DNA from: DUZB01 sp964407525
GTDB taxonomy: Bacteria > Desulfobacterota > DSM-4660 > Desulfatiglandales > Desulfatiglandaceae
Reading direction: 5' to 3'
Assembly (NCBI GenBank): GCA_964407525.1
Contig: CAYOWC010000100.1
Coordinates: forward strand, 1-14,573
Length of the DNA: 14,573 bases
Shown here: positions 1 to 5,371 of the stretch, one piece after another
How positions within the stretch are numbered: position 1 is the stretch's first letter
Layout: every line of letters begins with the position of its first letter
The notes under the pieces: model-generated
What the model was told of the DNA's origin: nothing
Database searches by the model: none
What the model saw: only the letters and a program-made list of their open reading frames with translations
Program-made: the position numbers and the translations under genes

Positions 1-52
1 CTCATATTAGACTTCCAAACCAAATAGCTATTATTCGGCCTAACACTTTTGA

Positions 53-322
53 TTGTACCCATACGAATGGGATGAAAATAAAAATGCGGCAAACAAGGTG
101 AAACACGGGGTTGACTTCAGTGCGGCGGAGAGATTTTGTTGGGAGACAGCAATTGAAACCATTGACGACAGGGCCGACTATGACGAGAAACGGTGGATTG
201 CCTTGGGACTGATCGGTGCCCGCATTTACGTCATGATCTACACCTTACGAGGTAACAATATCCGCATTATCAGCTTACGAAAAGCGAACCATAGAGAGGT
301 GGAACATTATGGAAAAGGGTGA
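53..322 (+). CDS. brnT: BrnT-family type II toxin
   Basis: This 89-residue protein fits the BrnT family of RelE-fold ribonuclease toxins, which slow translation by cutting RNA and are neutralised by BrnA. Family features visible are the N-terminal EWDENKNAANKVKHGVDF segment (residues 5-22), a central RWIALG and the C-terminal strand IRIISLRKA followed by EVEHY. The start is TTG at 53: a stop codon lies directly before it and the next methionine is residue 61, so no later start would leave a BrnT domain. No clear Shine-Dalgarno site precedes it, and the window begins only 52 bases upstream, so expression signals cannot be judged. It overlaps the next gene by 14 bases, the usual toxin-first BrnT-BrnA order. 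Family assignment is firm; activity is inferred. Confidence 0.88.
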   Translation: MYPYEWDENKNAANKVKHGVDFSAAERFCWETAIETIDDRADYDEKRWIALGLIGARIYVMIYTLRGNNIRIISLRKANHREVEHYGKG

Positions 323-578
323 AAATATTTCAAGGGAAGATCTGAATGCGGTTGAATCACCGCCATTGACCGATGCGTTATTGAAACAGATGCGCCCCGT
401 GGCTGAAACCCACCCTGAAATTCCGTCAAGGGTCCGTGGTCCGCAGAAGGCCTCCACGAAAAAGTCAACCACCATCCGGCTGAATGCTGAGGTGATTGAC
501 TTCTTCCAGTCCCAAGGGAAGGGGTGGCAAACGAGAATTAACGATGTCCTCCAGGAGTATGTCGATTCGGTGCATTGA
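309..578 (+). CDS. brnA: BrnA-family antitoxin
   Basis: An 89-residue partner of the preceding toxin. The C-terminal part (about residues 54-86) reads as a ribbon-helix-helix DNA-binding domain: a basic strand STTIRLNAEVIDFFQ, the turn QGKGWQTRIN and the helix DVLQEYVDSV. The N-terminal half is polar and probably flexible, the part that would wrap the toxin. BrnA proteins bind BrnT and repress the shared promoter as a complex. The ATG at 309 is preceded by AGAGGTGG (295-302) at good spacing, inside the toxin gene. Position, overlap and domain all agree, so the call is strong; the operator would lie at or beyond the left edge and is not identified. Confidence 0.87.
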   Translation: MEKGENISREDLNAVESPPLTDALLKQMRPVAETHPEIPSRVRGPQKASTKKSTTIRLNAEVIDFFQSQGKGWQTRINDVLQEYVDSVH

Positions 579-607
579 GCTGGGAGTCAATCTGAAATAG
601 GGTAATA

Positions 608-626
608 GGGAATAAATCCCGTTTTT
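608..626 (+). terminator. Weak terminator-like hairpin after brnTA
   Basis: GGGA-ATAAA-TCCC is followed by GTTTTT, 30 bases after the brnA stop codon. The stem has only four pairs, so this is a tentative intrinsic terminator. The outer AATAG and CTATT could extend it with a large bulge. Confidence 0.3.
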
Positions 627-732
627 CTATTGAGGCTCAGTGTTTCTCGTTTTATAACCTGCAACATGCCAAGATGCTCCCGAAACATAGTGTCAGGGTT
701 TCCTCTTCATTTACCTTGATCCGATGTCATAA

Positions 733-1005
733 AACACTCCCGATTTTGAATATTTCTTGTGGGATTTGACCCGATACAGAGATGAGGACATCAAGGGGGA
801 GGCCCTATTACGGACGACCCTGCTTATCTTGAAGTATATATTCAGCGAGGACCTGAAGGAACAACTGCCTGGAATCCTCGGGTTTTTACGGGATTTTTCA
901 GAAAAGAGGACCGGCGTTGAATTCATTGAAACCCTTTTGAAGTACCTTCTCACGGCCGCTTCAGCTGAGAGTGTTGGTGTGGACATAATCTTACCCATTT
1001 TGTAA
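733..1005 (+). pseudogene. Rpn/YhgA-type PD-(D/E)XK nuclease, C-terminal remnant
   Basis: The translated segment WDLTRYRDEDIKGEALLRTT, followed by a helix ending LLILKYIF, then LPGILGFLRDF and the FIETLLKYLLTAA helix, matches the C-terminal half of the Rpn (recombination-promoting nuclease, YhgA-like 'transposase') family. The reading frame runs from an in-frame TAA at 730-732 and its only start candidate is the TTG at 757. The preceding frame gives a coding-like stretch ending PMS before that stop. The N-terminal nuclease core, with its D and E-x-K residues, is missing, so the remnant cannot be catalytic. It also ends earlier than full-length relatives. No terminal repeats or target duplications flank it. 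Family assignment rests on pattern memory of the helices; loss of function follows from truncation. Confidence 0.6.
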
Positions 1006-1059
1006 TTCAATACCAGTTGTTTTACTCAAGCTTGAAGAGGTGGGGTCAAGGAATAGTCG

Positions 1060-1446
1060 CTAACCCATCAATACGGATCCACCATATCGGGAAAGAGCCT
1101 GATCAACCGTCAAAAGTAACATTCCTTCAGAACGGGCTTGGGCCAGAAGCAACCGATCGAAAGGGTCTTTATGAATCAATGGTAGCGTCTCAACGGCAAA
1201 AACATGTTCAGCATCAACAGGCAGTTCGAAGTATCCATGGATGACTAGCATCTTTCTCAATCGACGCGGATCCACCCTAAAATCGTCCCGCCCCAACCCC
1301 CTCTTGATCACCATTTCCCATAAGCTAACAACGCTAAAAAATGGAATATTATCCTCTGCAGTTAAAATAGATGTGACAGATTTTGAAAGTTTTTCGGGTT
1401 GCCCCGCAGCCCACAAAACAATATGCGTATCCAGCAGCAATTTCAT
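1060..1446 (-). CDS. vapC: VapC-type PIN-domain toxin
   Basis: A 128-residue PIN-domain ribonuclease. The acidic metal-binding positions are visible: D6 in LLLDTH, E44 in SLWEM, D94 and D97 in HKDPFDR, and D115 in LLTVDQA. The HKDPFDRLLLAQA block marks the subfamily found beside Phd-type antitoxins. VapC toxins cleave tRNA or rRNA and halt translation. Its ATG at 1446 overlaps the antitoxin stop codon as ATGA, so the two are translationally coupled. Length is normal and no key residue is missing, so it should be active if expressed. The substrate RNA cannot be predicted from the sequence. Confidence 0.9.
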   Translation of the reverse strand: MKLLLDTHIVLWAAGQPEKLSKSVTSILTAEDNIPFFSVVSLWEMVIKRGLGRDDFRVDPRRLRKMLVIHGYFELPVDAEHVFAVETLPLIHKDPFDRLLLAQARSEGMLLLTVDQALSRYGGSVLMG

Positions 1447-1691
1447 GTAGACGTTCCCTCAAAAAGCGCAATGATATCAGCTTTTCCGAGAGAATCAAAA
1501 TCATCAGGCACCTCAATTTCACCCGACATGAATCCTAGCTTTTTGGTTCCTTCCAGCTCAGCGTCCAAAATCGGCATAACCTTGACCATAGGTTTTCCGG
1601 CCTTGGCAATAATGAAAACTTTTCCCTTCGCGGCCTGATCAACCAGACGGGAAAGGTGCGTCTTCGCTTCGTGAATATTGATGGTTTGCAT
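1443..1691 (-). CDS. vapB: Phd/YefM-family antitoxin (VapB partner)
   Basis: An 82-residue antitoxin. The N-terminal INIHEAKTHLSRLVDQA, followed by a strand KVFIIAKAGKPMVKVMP, is the Phd/YefM DNA-binding fold. The C-terminal tail GEIEVPDDFDSL is the usual toxin-binding motif. Two ATGs are possible, at 1703 and 1691. The one at 1691 is chosen because GAGGTG (plus-strand cacctc, 1696-1701) sits just upstream at proper spacing and removes four extra residues (MRCP) that family members lack. It overlaps the toxin gene by four bases (ATGA). Autoregulation is likely because a palindrome lies between the predicted promoter and the start. Confidence 0.87.
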   Translation of the reverse strand: MQTINIHEAKTHLSRLVDQAAKGKVFIIAKAGKPMVKVMPILDAELEGTKKLGFMSGEIEVPDDFDSLGKADIIALFEGTST

Positions 1692-1710
1692 GGGGCACCT
1701 CATCGAGTTT

Positions 1711-1754
1711 AGTTTGATAAACTTAGTCTACTGTATCCAAACAAAAATAGTCAA
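1711..1754 (-). promoter_or_regulatory. vapBC promoter with palindromic operator
   Basis: On the minus strand a -35 box TTGACT (1749-1754) and a -10 box TAGACT (1725-1730) are separated by 18 bases. Immediately downstream, where transcription would begin, lies the inverted repeat AGTTT-GAT-AAACT (1711-1723). A Phd-type antitoxin would be expected to bind such a site to repress its own operon. Boxes and palindrome are seen directly; function is inferred. Confidence 0.55.
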
Positions 1755-1755
1755 G

Positions 1756-1856
1756 ATGTTTTTCCTAAACCACATCAAGGAGGTCCATATGATTTTGCAA
1801 TTCCAGGTGCCACAGAATGGATTGTGAAGGGTAAATCAGGAAGAGGCAGGGGGTAA
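1756..1856 (+). pseudogene. Possible 3' remnant of an unidentified gene
   Basis: One plus-strand frame reads HQGGPYDFAIPGATEW followed by IVKGKSGRGRG and a TAA at 1854-1856. The low-complexity basic end and the Gly/Pro pattern look like a genuine protein C-terminus rather than random translation. No start codon and no conserved upstream part are visible; the frame runs back into the vapBC promoter. I do not recognise the family. A strong AAGGAGGT (1777-1784) before an ATG at 1789 lies in another frame but would give only 12 codons, so it is probably chance. Confidence 0.25.
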
Positions 1857-1889
1857 GAATTGAGATATCCGTGCTCTATGGCTGAAAAA

Positions 1890-2250
1890 GCCTGTGGGAG
1901 AGAACGGCCCAGATATCCGGTTCCTTCTAGGCTTCATCAATAACGGCTTTGCCAACGCCATCTTTCTACGGTGGATTGGGCAGTTGACGAAGGGTCTCAC
2001 GGTTTTCAGGAGCGTCGAGATTGATGTATCGCAGTTTCGGAAACAGGGTCCGATAGAGGGTGGTTTTTCCTGTTTGGTGGGTACCGCTGATAACCTCTTG
2101 GGTAATGGGGGACGTGGCTACTTAACTGCGTTATTCGTAAGCCCTCTTCTAATGCCTTAAGAAACTCCTCAGCATTAACGGGATTGAACACTCGCGTATG
2201 GCATGATAAGGAACAAAGATTTTCTGATCGACGTATTGTGCTCGGCATGA
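1890..2250 (-). pseudogene. Broken AAA ATPase (DUF4143-associated type), N-terminal part
   Basis: The minus strand encodes a recognisable P-loop ATPase start: Walker A as GTHQTGKTT (plus coordinates 2059-2085), then a LFPKLRYINLDAPENRETLR segment and a Walker B-like KAVIDEA. This order is typical of the AAA proteins whose C-terminal half is DUF4143. The gene is dead: TAG codons interrupt the frame at 1966-1968 and 1927-1929, the second replacing the usual Gln after IDEA. A frameshift near 2115-2125 separates the Walker frame from an upstream frame carrying NAEEFLKALEEGLRI. The frame fades out after KEPDIWAVLSHR, and the rest of the ATPase and the C-terminal domain are absent. No likely start codon is certain, so boundaries are approximate. 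Confidence 0.55.
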
Positions 2251-3010
2251 CCTATGGGTGACGATATCTTTTTTCATCTGTTCAATATCTGTAAGAAACA
2301 CGTTGTCGCCCAATTCACGTTCGAGAAAGCTCCGCCCCTTGATTTACATTTTCTTCCGACAGCCTAAAGTGAAATCCGAATAATTTGCCTCTGCCCAGTA
2401 GTTCAGGTAGATGGTTCGGCGGAAATCCCTGGATCAAAGGCAATCCATACTCATTTCTTAAATACAACTTCAGTAAAAATAAAGCAAAGATCGGGCCAAA
2501 CCAACATTCAAGAATTTATTTAATTAATTAGGACAGATACGTTTTTGTACGGCATCGAAAAAAGGCGAGGAGTCAATTCTTTGACGCCAAAGTTTAGCTG
2601 TAAATGCTCGGGTAGGGGATCTGGGAATTTTGAAAATAGAGTAAAGCTTAAACCCTGGTGCGGACTCTTCGTATATAGTGGACCCCCGCAAAAGGGCATC
2701 GCTTTGCTCGTGTACGTTCGGCAAGATCTTGGTCTATCTTGTAAAGAAGGGAAAATAACGATTTGCGGTTAAGGACTTTAAGTGGTACCATAGCTTCCGC
2801 CATTTATGGTTTGTTGGCAGGAGCCCCCTGCTACGAACTGGTCAAAGAACGCGAGGGGGCTCCATCATCTCTCCCTCCCTATTCTCGTCTATTTTTTCTC
2901 ATTTTTCCATTATTTTTTGTGGCCGCGCTCATTCAAGGAGGTACTCTCAGGTACGATGAGGTTTTTAGGCCTCATTACCTAAGATTCTGTAATGACTGGA
3001 ATTTGTTGTA
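2251..3010. other. Gene-poor stretch, no supportable gene
   Basis: About 760 bases with only short open frames. On the minus strand near 2230-2460 there are coding-like scraps in shifting frames (for example RELGDNVFLTDIEQMKKDIV), probably another decayed gene upstream of the ATPase remnant. At 2524-2724 an open minus-strand frame contains AFTAKLWRQRIDSSPFFDA, which I cannot assign. An AT-rich run, taatta repeated (2519-2531), separates these. A short hydrophobic open frame at 2763-3011 (+) has no ribosome binding site and does not look like a conserved protein. The mixture of scraps fits degenerated mobile DNA. Confidence 0.4.
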
Positions 3011-3038
3011 ATTTCTTGCTCTTGCTCGATTTGCTGCT

Positions 3039-3087
3039 ACGGCCTCTCACGCCGGAGACACGGGTTCGCTTCCCGTTGGGCCTACCA
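3039..3087 (+). tRNA. 3' fragment of a tRNA-Glu(CTC)-like gene
   Basis: The fragment holds an anticodon arm ACGGC-CTCTCAC-GCCGG (3039-3055), with loop anticodon CTC (Glu). It continues with a 4-base variable loop, a TPsiC arm ACGGG-TTCGCTT-CCCGT (3060-3076), the acceptor 3' strand TGGGCCT, discriminator A and encoded CCA (3085-3087). No D arm or 5' acceptor strand (expected AGGCCCA) lies at the right distance upstream, so the tRNA is not complete. The outer anticodon-stem pair is A/G, and the loop position normally A58 is C, both signs of a non-functional copy. An AGGCCTC at 2970 could pair with the acceptor strand but lies about 40 bases too far away and has no normal D arm. Best explanation: an attachment-site scar or half of a disrupted tRNA gene. 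Confidence 0.6.
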
Positions 3088-3097
3088 ATAAAGATTC

Positions 3098-3132
3098 AAA
3101 GGGGTTACGCTGAAAGCGGAGCCCTTTTTTTT
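3098..3132 (+). terminator. Intrinsic terminator behind the tRNA fragment
   Basis: AAAGGG-G-TTACGC and GCGGAGCCCTTT pair around the loop TGAAA, with a bulged G and one mismatch, and run into eight T residues (3125-3132). Position 11 bases after the CCA end and form are those of a normal tRNA-gene terminator, so tRNA end and terminator were inherited together. Confidence 0.7.
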
Positions 3133-3619
3133 GCCTGAAAAAACCGTGCCCATTCCTGTAACCCGGCCTCTTCGTTTTCTATAAATGCAGCTATTATTCA
3201 CCTGTGCACTTGTTACCACATCACCATATTGATTCACGTCGTGTCGGTGTGGATTATTCAGAACAATTTTCCGGAAATTTCTCTGCCAAAAACATCATGC
3301 TTGAAATTGAGATTTTCGACCGTCCCTTGTCTCAACCCTTTCAGAGAAAATTGTGCGGTGTCCATCATTATCGTTGACAGCGATGAAGGCCGGCCCCCCA
3401 GGCCGGATCAACTGTTGAGGTGAAAAGTAAAAAATTGATTGATAACGATGCGGAAATTTGAGATAGATTAAAGAAGTGCAGTTAAGCAACACCCCCTCAT
3501 TACGAATAATTTGATCCGATATTTCTCTGTAAAGGCCTAGAACAGGGTTTTATTCGCGCTTCTTGTTGATATTTTAAGGTTTGTCGGAAACTACCCCCCG
3601 ACAGCCATGGGAATAGAAA
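3133..3619. other. Intergenic stretch before the second PIN module
   Basis: No supportable gene. A GC-rich hairpin CCGGCC-CCCCA-GGCCGG lies near 3392-3410 in an otherwise AT-rich segment. Just before the antitoxin gene, TGTCGG (3582-3587) and CCGACA (3598-3603) form a 6-bp inverted repeat with a 10-base loop, placed where an autoregulatory operator might be; no convincing promoter boxes were found beside it. Confidence 0.35.
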
Positions 3620-3835
3620 ATGGAACGTGTATATATATATGACGCAATATTCCTTGACAATAAAACCATTCGGCTTTCTGAAGAAAGTTCTGTTTCAGAG
3701 AAAGAAATACAATTGATTATTATCCCTAAAAAGACTTCAAAGCCGAAAAGAAAAGCGGGGCTTCTGAAAGGAAAAATAAAAATGTCTGAAAATTTTAATG
3801 ACCCTTTGGAAGAAATGCGGGAATATATGGAATGA
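3620..3835 (+). CDS. DUF2281-like antitoxin of a PIN toxin
   Basis: A 71-residue protein. The C-terminal block KRKAGLLKGKIKMSENFNDP, followed by LEEMREYME, is the conserved tail of small antitoxins (DUF2281 type) that bind PIN-domain toxins. The N-terminal half, with YDAIFLDNKTIRL and EIQLIIIPKK strands, would form the DNA-binding or dimer part. The gene overlaps the toxin start by four bases (ATGA at 3832-3835). The ATG at 3620 has only a weak GGGAAT before it, and no other start fits. Codon use is markedly AT-rich compared with the catabolic genes to the right, consistent with horizontal acquisition. Role as antitoxin is inferred from tail motif and position. Confidence 0.8.
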   Translation: MERVYIYDAIFLDNKTIRLSEESSVSEKEIQLIIIPKKTSKPKRKAGLLKGKIKMSENFNDPLEEMREYME

Positions 3836-4209
3836 AAATTCTTCTGGATACAAATGTGCTGCTGTGGTTTGTTTCAGATGATGCTGAGTTAGACCCGAAA
3901 TACAAAAGCCTGATTGAAAATTCTGAAAATGAAATCTTTGTAAGCGTAGCTTCGTTATGGGAAATTACAATAAAATTGAATATCGGCAAGTTGGAAATGG
4001 GTAACGATTTTAAGACTTTTTTCAGAGTCGTTACTCAGGATTGCGACTTCAAGATATTACAAATCGCTGAAAACCACCTCCTCCAATACCTGGCACTTCC
4101 TCTGATTCATCGTGATCCTTTTGATCGACTGATTTATTCGCAGGCAAAATCTGAAAATTTAACTTTCTTATTTACAGATAAAATTTTCAAACGCTACGAT
4201 GTTCCGTGA
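3832..4209 (+). CDS. vapC: VapC-type PIN-domain toxin
   Basis: A 125-residue PIN ribonuclease with D6 in LLDTN, E44 in SLWEI, D95 and D98 in HRDPFDR and D116 in FTDK, so the metal site is complete. It belongs to the same HxDPFDR subfamily as the toxin at 1060-1446, but the sequences differ widely outside the motifs and its antitoxin is of another family, so this is a separate acquisition rather than a recent duplication. It is coupled to the antitoxin by an ATGA overlap. The 3' end overlaps by 16 bases the end of the broken gene on the opposite strand. Confidence 0.9.
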   Translation: MKILLDTNVLLWFVSDDAELDPKYKSLIENSENEIFVSVASLWEITIKLNIGKLEMGNDFKTFFRVVTQDCDFKILQIAENHLLQYLALPLIHRDPFDRLIYSQAKSENLTFLFTDKIFKRYDVP

Positions 4210-4900
4210 TACGAACAAATGGTATTATCATTTTTCCTGGAACCCTGCACAAGGCCTAGGCTCAAAACCAGACTAATAAAGGCATTGGCCAGAACGTCCT
4301 CCGAGACCGGATTCTTCGCCTTTTGTTGTACCATATATAGAGAGAAGACCAAACTTCCCTGAATAATCCAGAAATCGGGATATCCGTCCTGAAACCCCCA
4401 GTTGAAGCGCTTCGCGAAAACGTTCAACAATGTGAAAAAATGGGTTCCCGAAAACCCCTTCACGACGATGTTTGCCCCTTTTCGCGTCGGGAGTACTGGT
4501 TTCTCACTTTCTTCACCCACCCGCACAGCTTCAACACATGCCGCAGAGTGTGCACCGTGAGGGTGTCTTCCTCGGATCGAACAGGCCGTGCAGGTAACAG
4601 ATTAGGATCGCAGAACTTTCCATAAAGTTCCCGGGTGAAGGCGAGGGGCAGATTGCCTTTCTGGGTGGCCTTAAGGGGCTGAAGTTCCTTCAGCCTGGAA
4701 AGAAAGTAACAGGTATTTTTCACGATAGGCACGTCCTGATACAGTTCCGGATTCAGGTCATGTTTGAACCTTATGATATCCTCCAGGGCCTGAAGTCGTT
4801 CGGAAAGCGTCATTTTCGCAGTTTGCAGATACTGCAACAGCTCAACGCCCTCATATGTCGCAACCTTCCAGGGATCTTCACCCTTCTGTCGGCTTTTCAT
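4194..4900 (-). pseudogene. Frameshifted conserved hypothetical gene
   Basis: Two minus-strand frames join into one protein. The first (starting at ATG 4900, or TTG 4930) runs through a helical N-terminus to LTVHTLRHVLKLCGWVKKVR and NQYS, then dies at 4460. The second picks up LTRKG-like sequence (PTRKGANIV, about 4500-4480) and continues through FNWGFQDGYPDFWIIQGSLV to 4194. The shift lies near 4490-4500 in TACTCCCGACGCG. The segment across the shift reads like a winged helix whose wing is 'YSLTRKG'. I cannot name the family. A single insertion or deletion explains the break, so it may be recent or a sequencing error; the 16-base overlap with the PIN toxin gene end is compatible with an intact original stop. 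Confidence 0.55.
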
Positions 4901-5015
4901 TTCGGGCCCTTTGGAGATATTCGATGTCAACCAGATCTTTGGGGCGCGCCGCTATTTCCTTCATTCTCAAAAGGCAATCCAATCCAACAAAGGGAACTCG
5001 CAGCCCACCATTTAC
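4878..5015 (-). pseudogene. C-terminal remnant of a nucleotidyltransferase-like gene
   Basis: The minus strand encodes VNGGLRVPFVGLDCLLRMKE followed by AARPKDLVDIEYLQRAR. This 'R-(V/I)-x-F-(L/V)-x-L-x-x-L-x-x-x-K ... R-P-K-D-L-x-D-I' pattern is the conserved end of MNT/AbiEii-like nucleotidyltransferase-fold proteins. The catalytic N-terminal half (GS and D-x-D motifs) is absent: upstream of about 5015 the frame is not conserved, and it runs into the repeat hairpin at 5105-5176. The end overlaps the start of the frameshifted gene, as neighbours in an operon would, so the two were probably once co-transcribed. Confidence 0.5.
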
Positions 5016-5050
5016 TATATAAATATACCTCACCGCACCACGTAAATAAA

Positions 5051-5097
5051 TGTTTTTCTGGAATATGGTTGATGGTTTCGCGAAAAATCGAAAAACA
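5051..5097. repeat. Nested inverted repeats
   Basis: TGTTTTTC (5051-5058) and GAAAAACA (5090-5097) are a perfect 8-bp inverted repeat enclosing the 10-bp palindrome TTTCGCGAAA (5076-5085). It could be an old promoter or operator of the decayed minus-strand genes; no function can be shown. Confidence 0.4.
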
Positions 5098-5104
5098 CGT
5101 TTTA

Positions 5105-5176
5105 CGTCATTCCGGCAAAATCCGGAATCCAGTAAATTCAATCACTTCTGGATTCCGGATCAAGTCCGGCACGACG
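5105..5176. repeat. Long inverted repeat (REP/MITE-like hairpin)
   Basis: The left arm (5105-5132, beginning CGTCATTCCGGC and ending CCGGAATCCAG) and the right arm (5148-5176, CTGGATTCCGGATCAAGTCC onward) are near-complementary over about 28 bases around a 15-base loop. The GTCATTCCGG...CCGGAATCCAG unit is a widespread dispersed hairpin in environmental proteobacterial genomes, as I recall it. It encodes nothing and lies at the border between decayed DNA and the catabolic genes. Confidence 0.75.
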
Positions 5177-5267
5177 GTTTAAGGACTTTTTATGAGTTTA
5201 TCACGGTTGACTTATCAAAAAACGAATAGAGAGATTCCCAGTTTTGCGTCAAGAAAAAAGGAATTTT

Positions 5268-5307
5268 TCAAGAAATTCTTGACGTACAACTTGCTATCTG
5301 GTATAGG
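5268..5307 (+). promoter_or_regulatory. Promoter overlapping a perfect palindrome
   Basis: A -35 box TTGACG (5279-5284) and a -10 box TATAGG (5302-5307) are 17 bases apart. The palindrome TCAAGAA-A-TTCTTGA (5268-5282) overlaps the -35 box, a natural position for a repressor. Transcription would start near 5314, about 58 bases before the ATG at 5372. The FCD-type GntR protein encoded at 8518 is one candidate binder, but no second copy of the site was seen near its own gene. Confidence 0.5.
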
Positions 5308-5371
5308 AGATACCTGCCTTCGCTTATTTAATAATGATGTTATTCCCCTTCTTGAAAAGGATGTGGCGCCC

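Noticed and set aside
2524..2724. 66-codon minus-strand frame with AFTAKLWRQRIDSSPFFDA
   Set aside because: Coding-like in places, but no family recognised and the opposite strand is open too; kept only as a note in the gene-poor stretch.
2763..3011. Short hydrophobic open frame before the tRNA fragment
   Set aside because: One hydrophobic stretch only, no ribosome binding site, no conserved pattern.
2970..3087. Complete tRNA with a ~40-base insertion, using AGGCCTC at 2970 as 5' acceptor
   Set aside because: Six of seven acceptor pairs form, but the would-be D loop lacks GG and the inserted part has no intron features; chance pairing is more likely.
3229..3492. Overlapping short frames on both strands
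   Set aside because: Frames owe their length to a GC-rich hairpin; no start signals or domain.
5192..5371. 60-residue N-terminal extension of the hydroxyacid dehydrogenase
   Set aside because: There is a fair AAGGA before ATG 5192, but the segment is AT-rich, unlike the family, holds a promoter with palindrome and begins right after a repeat element.
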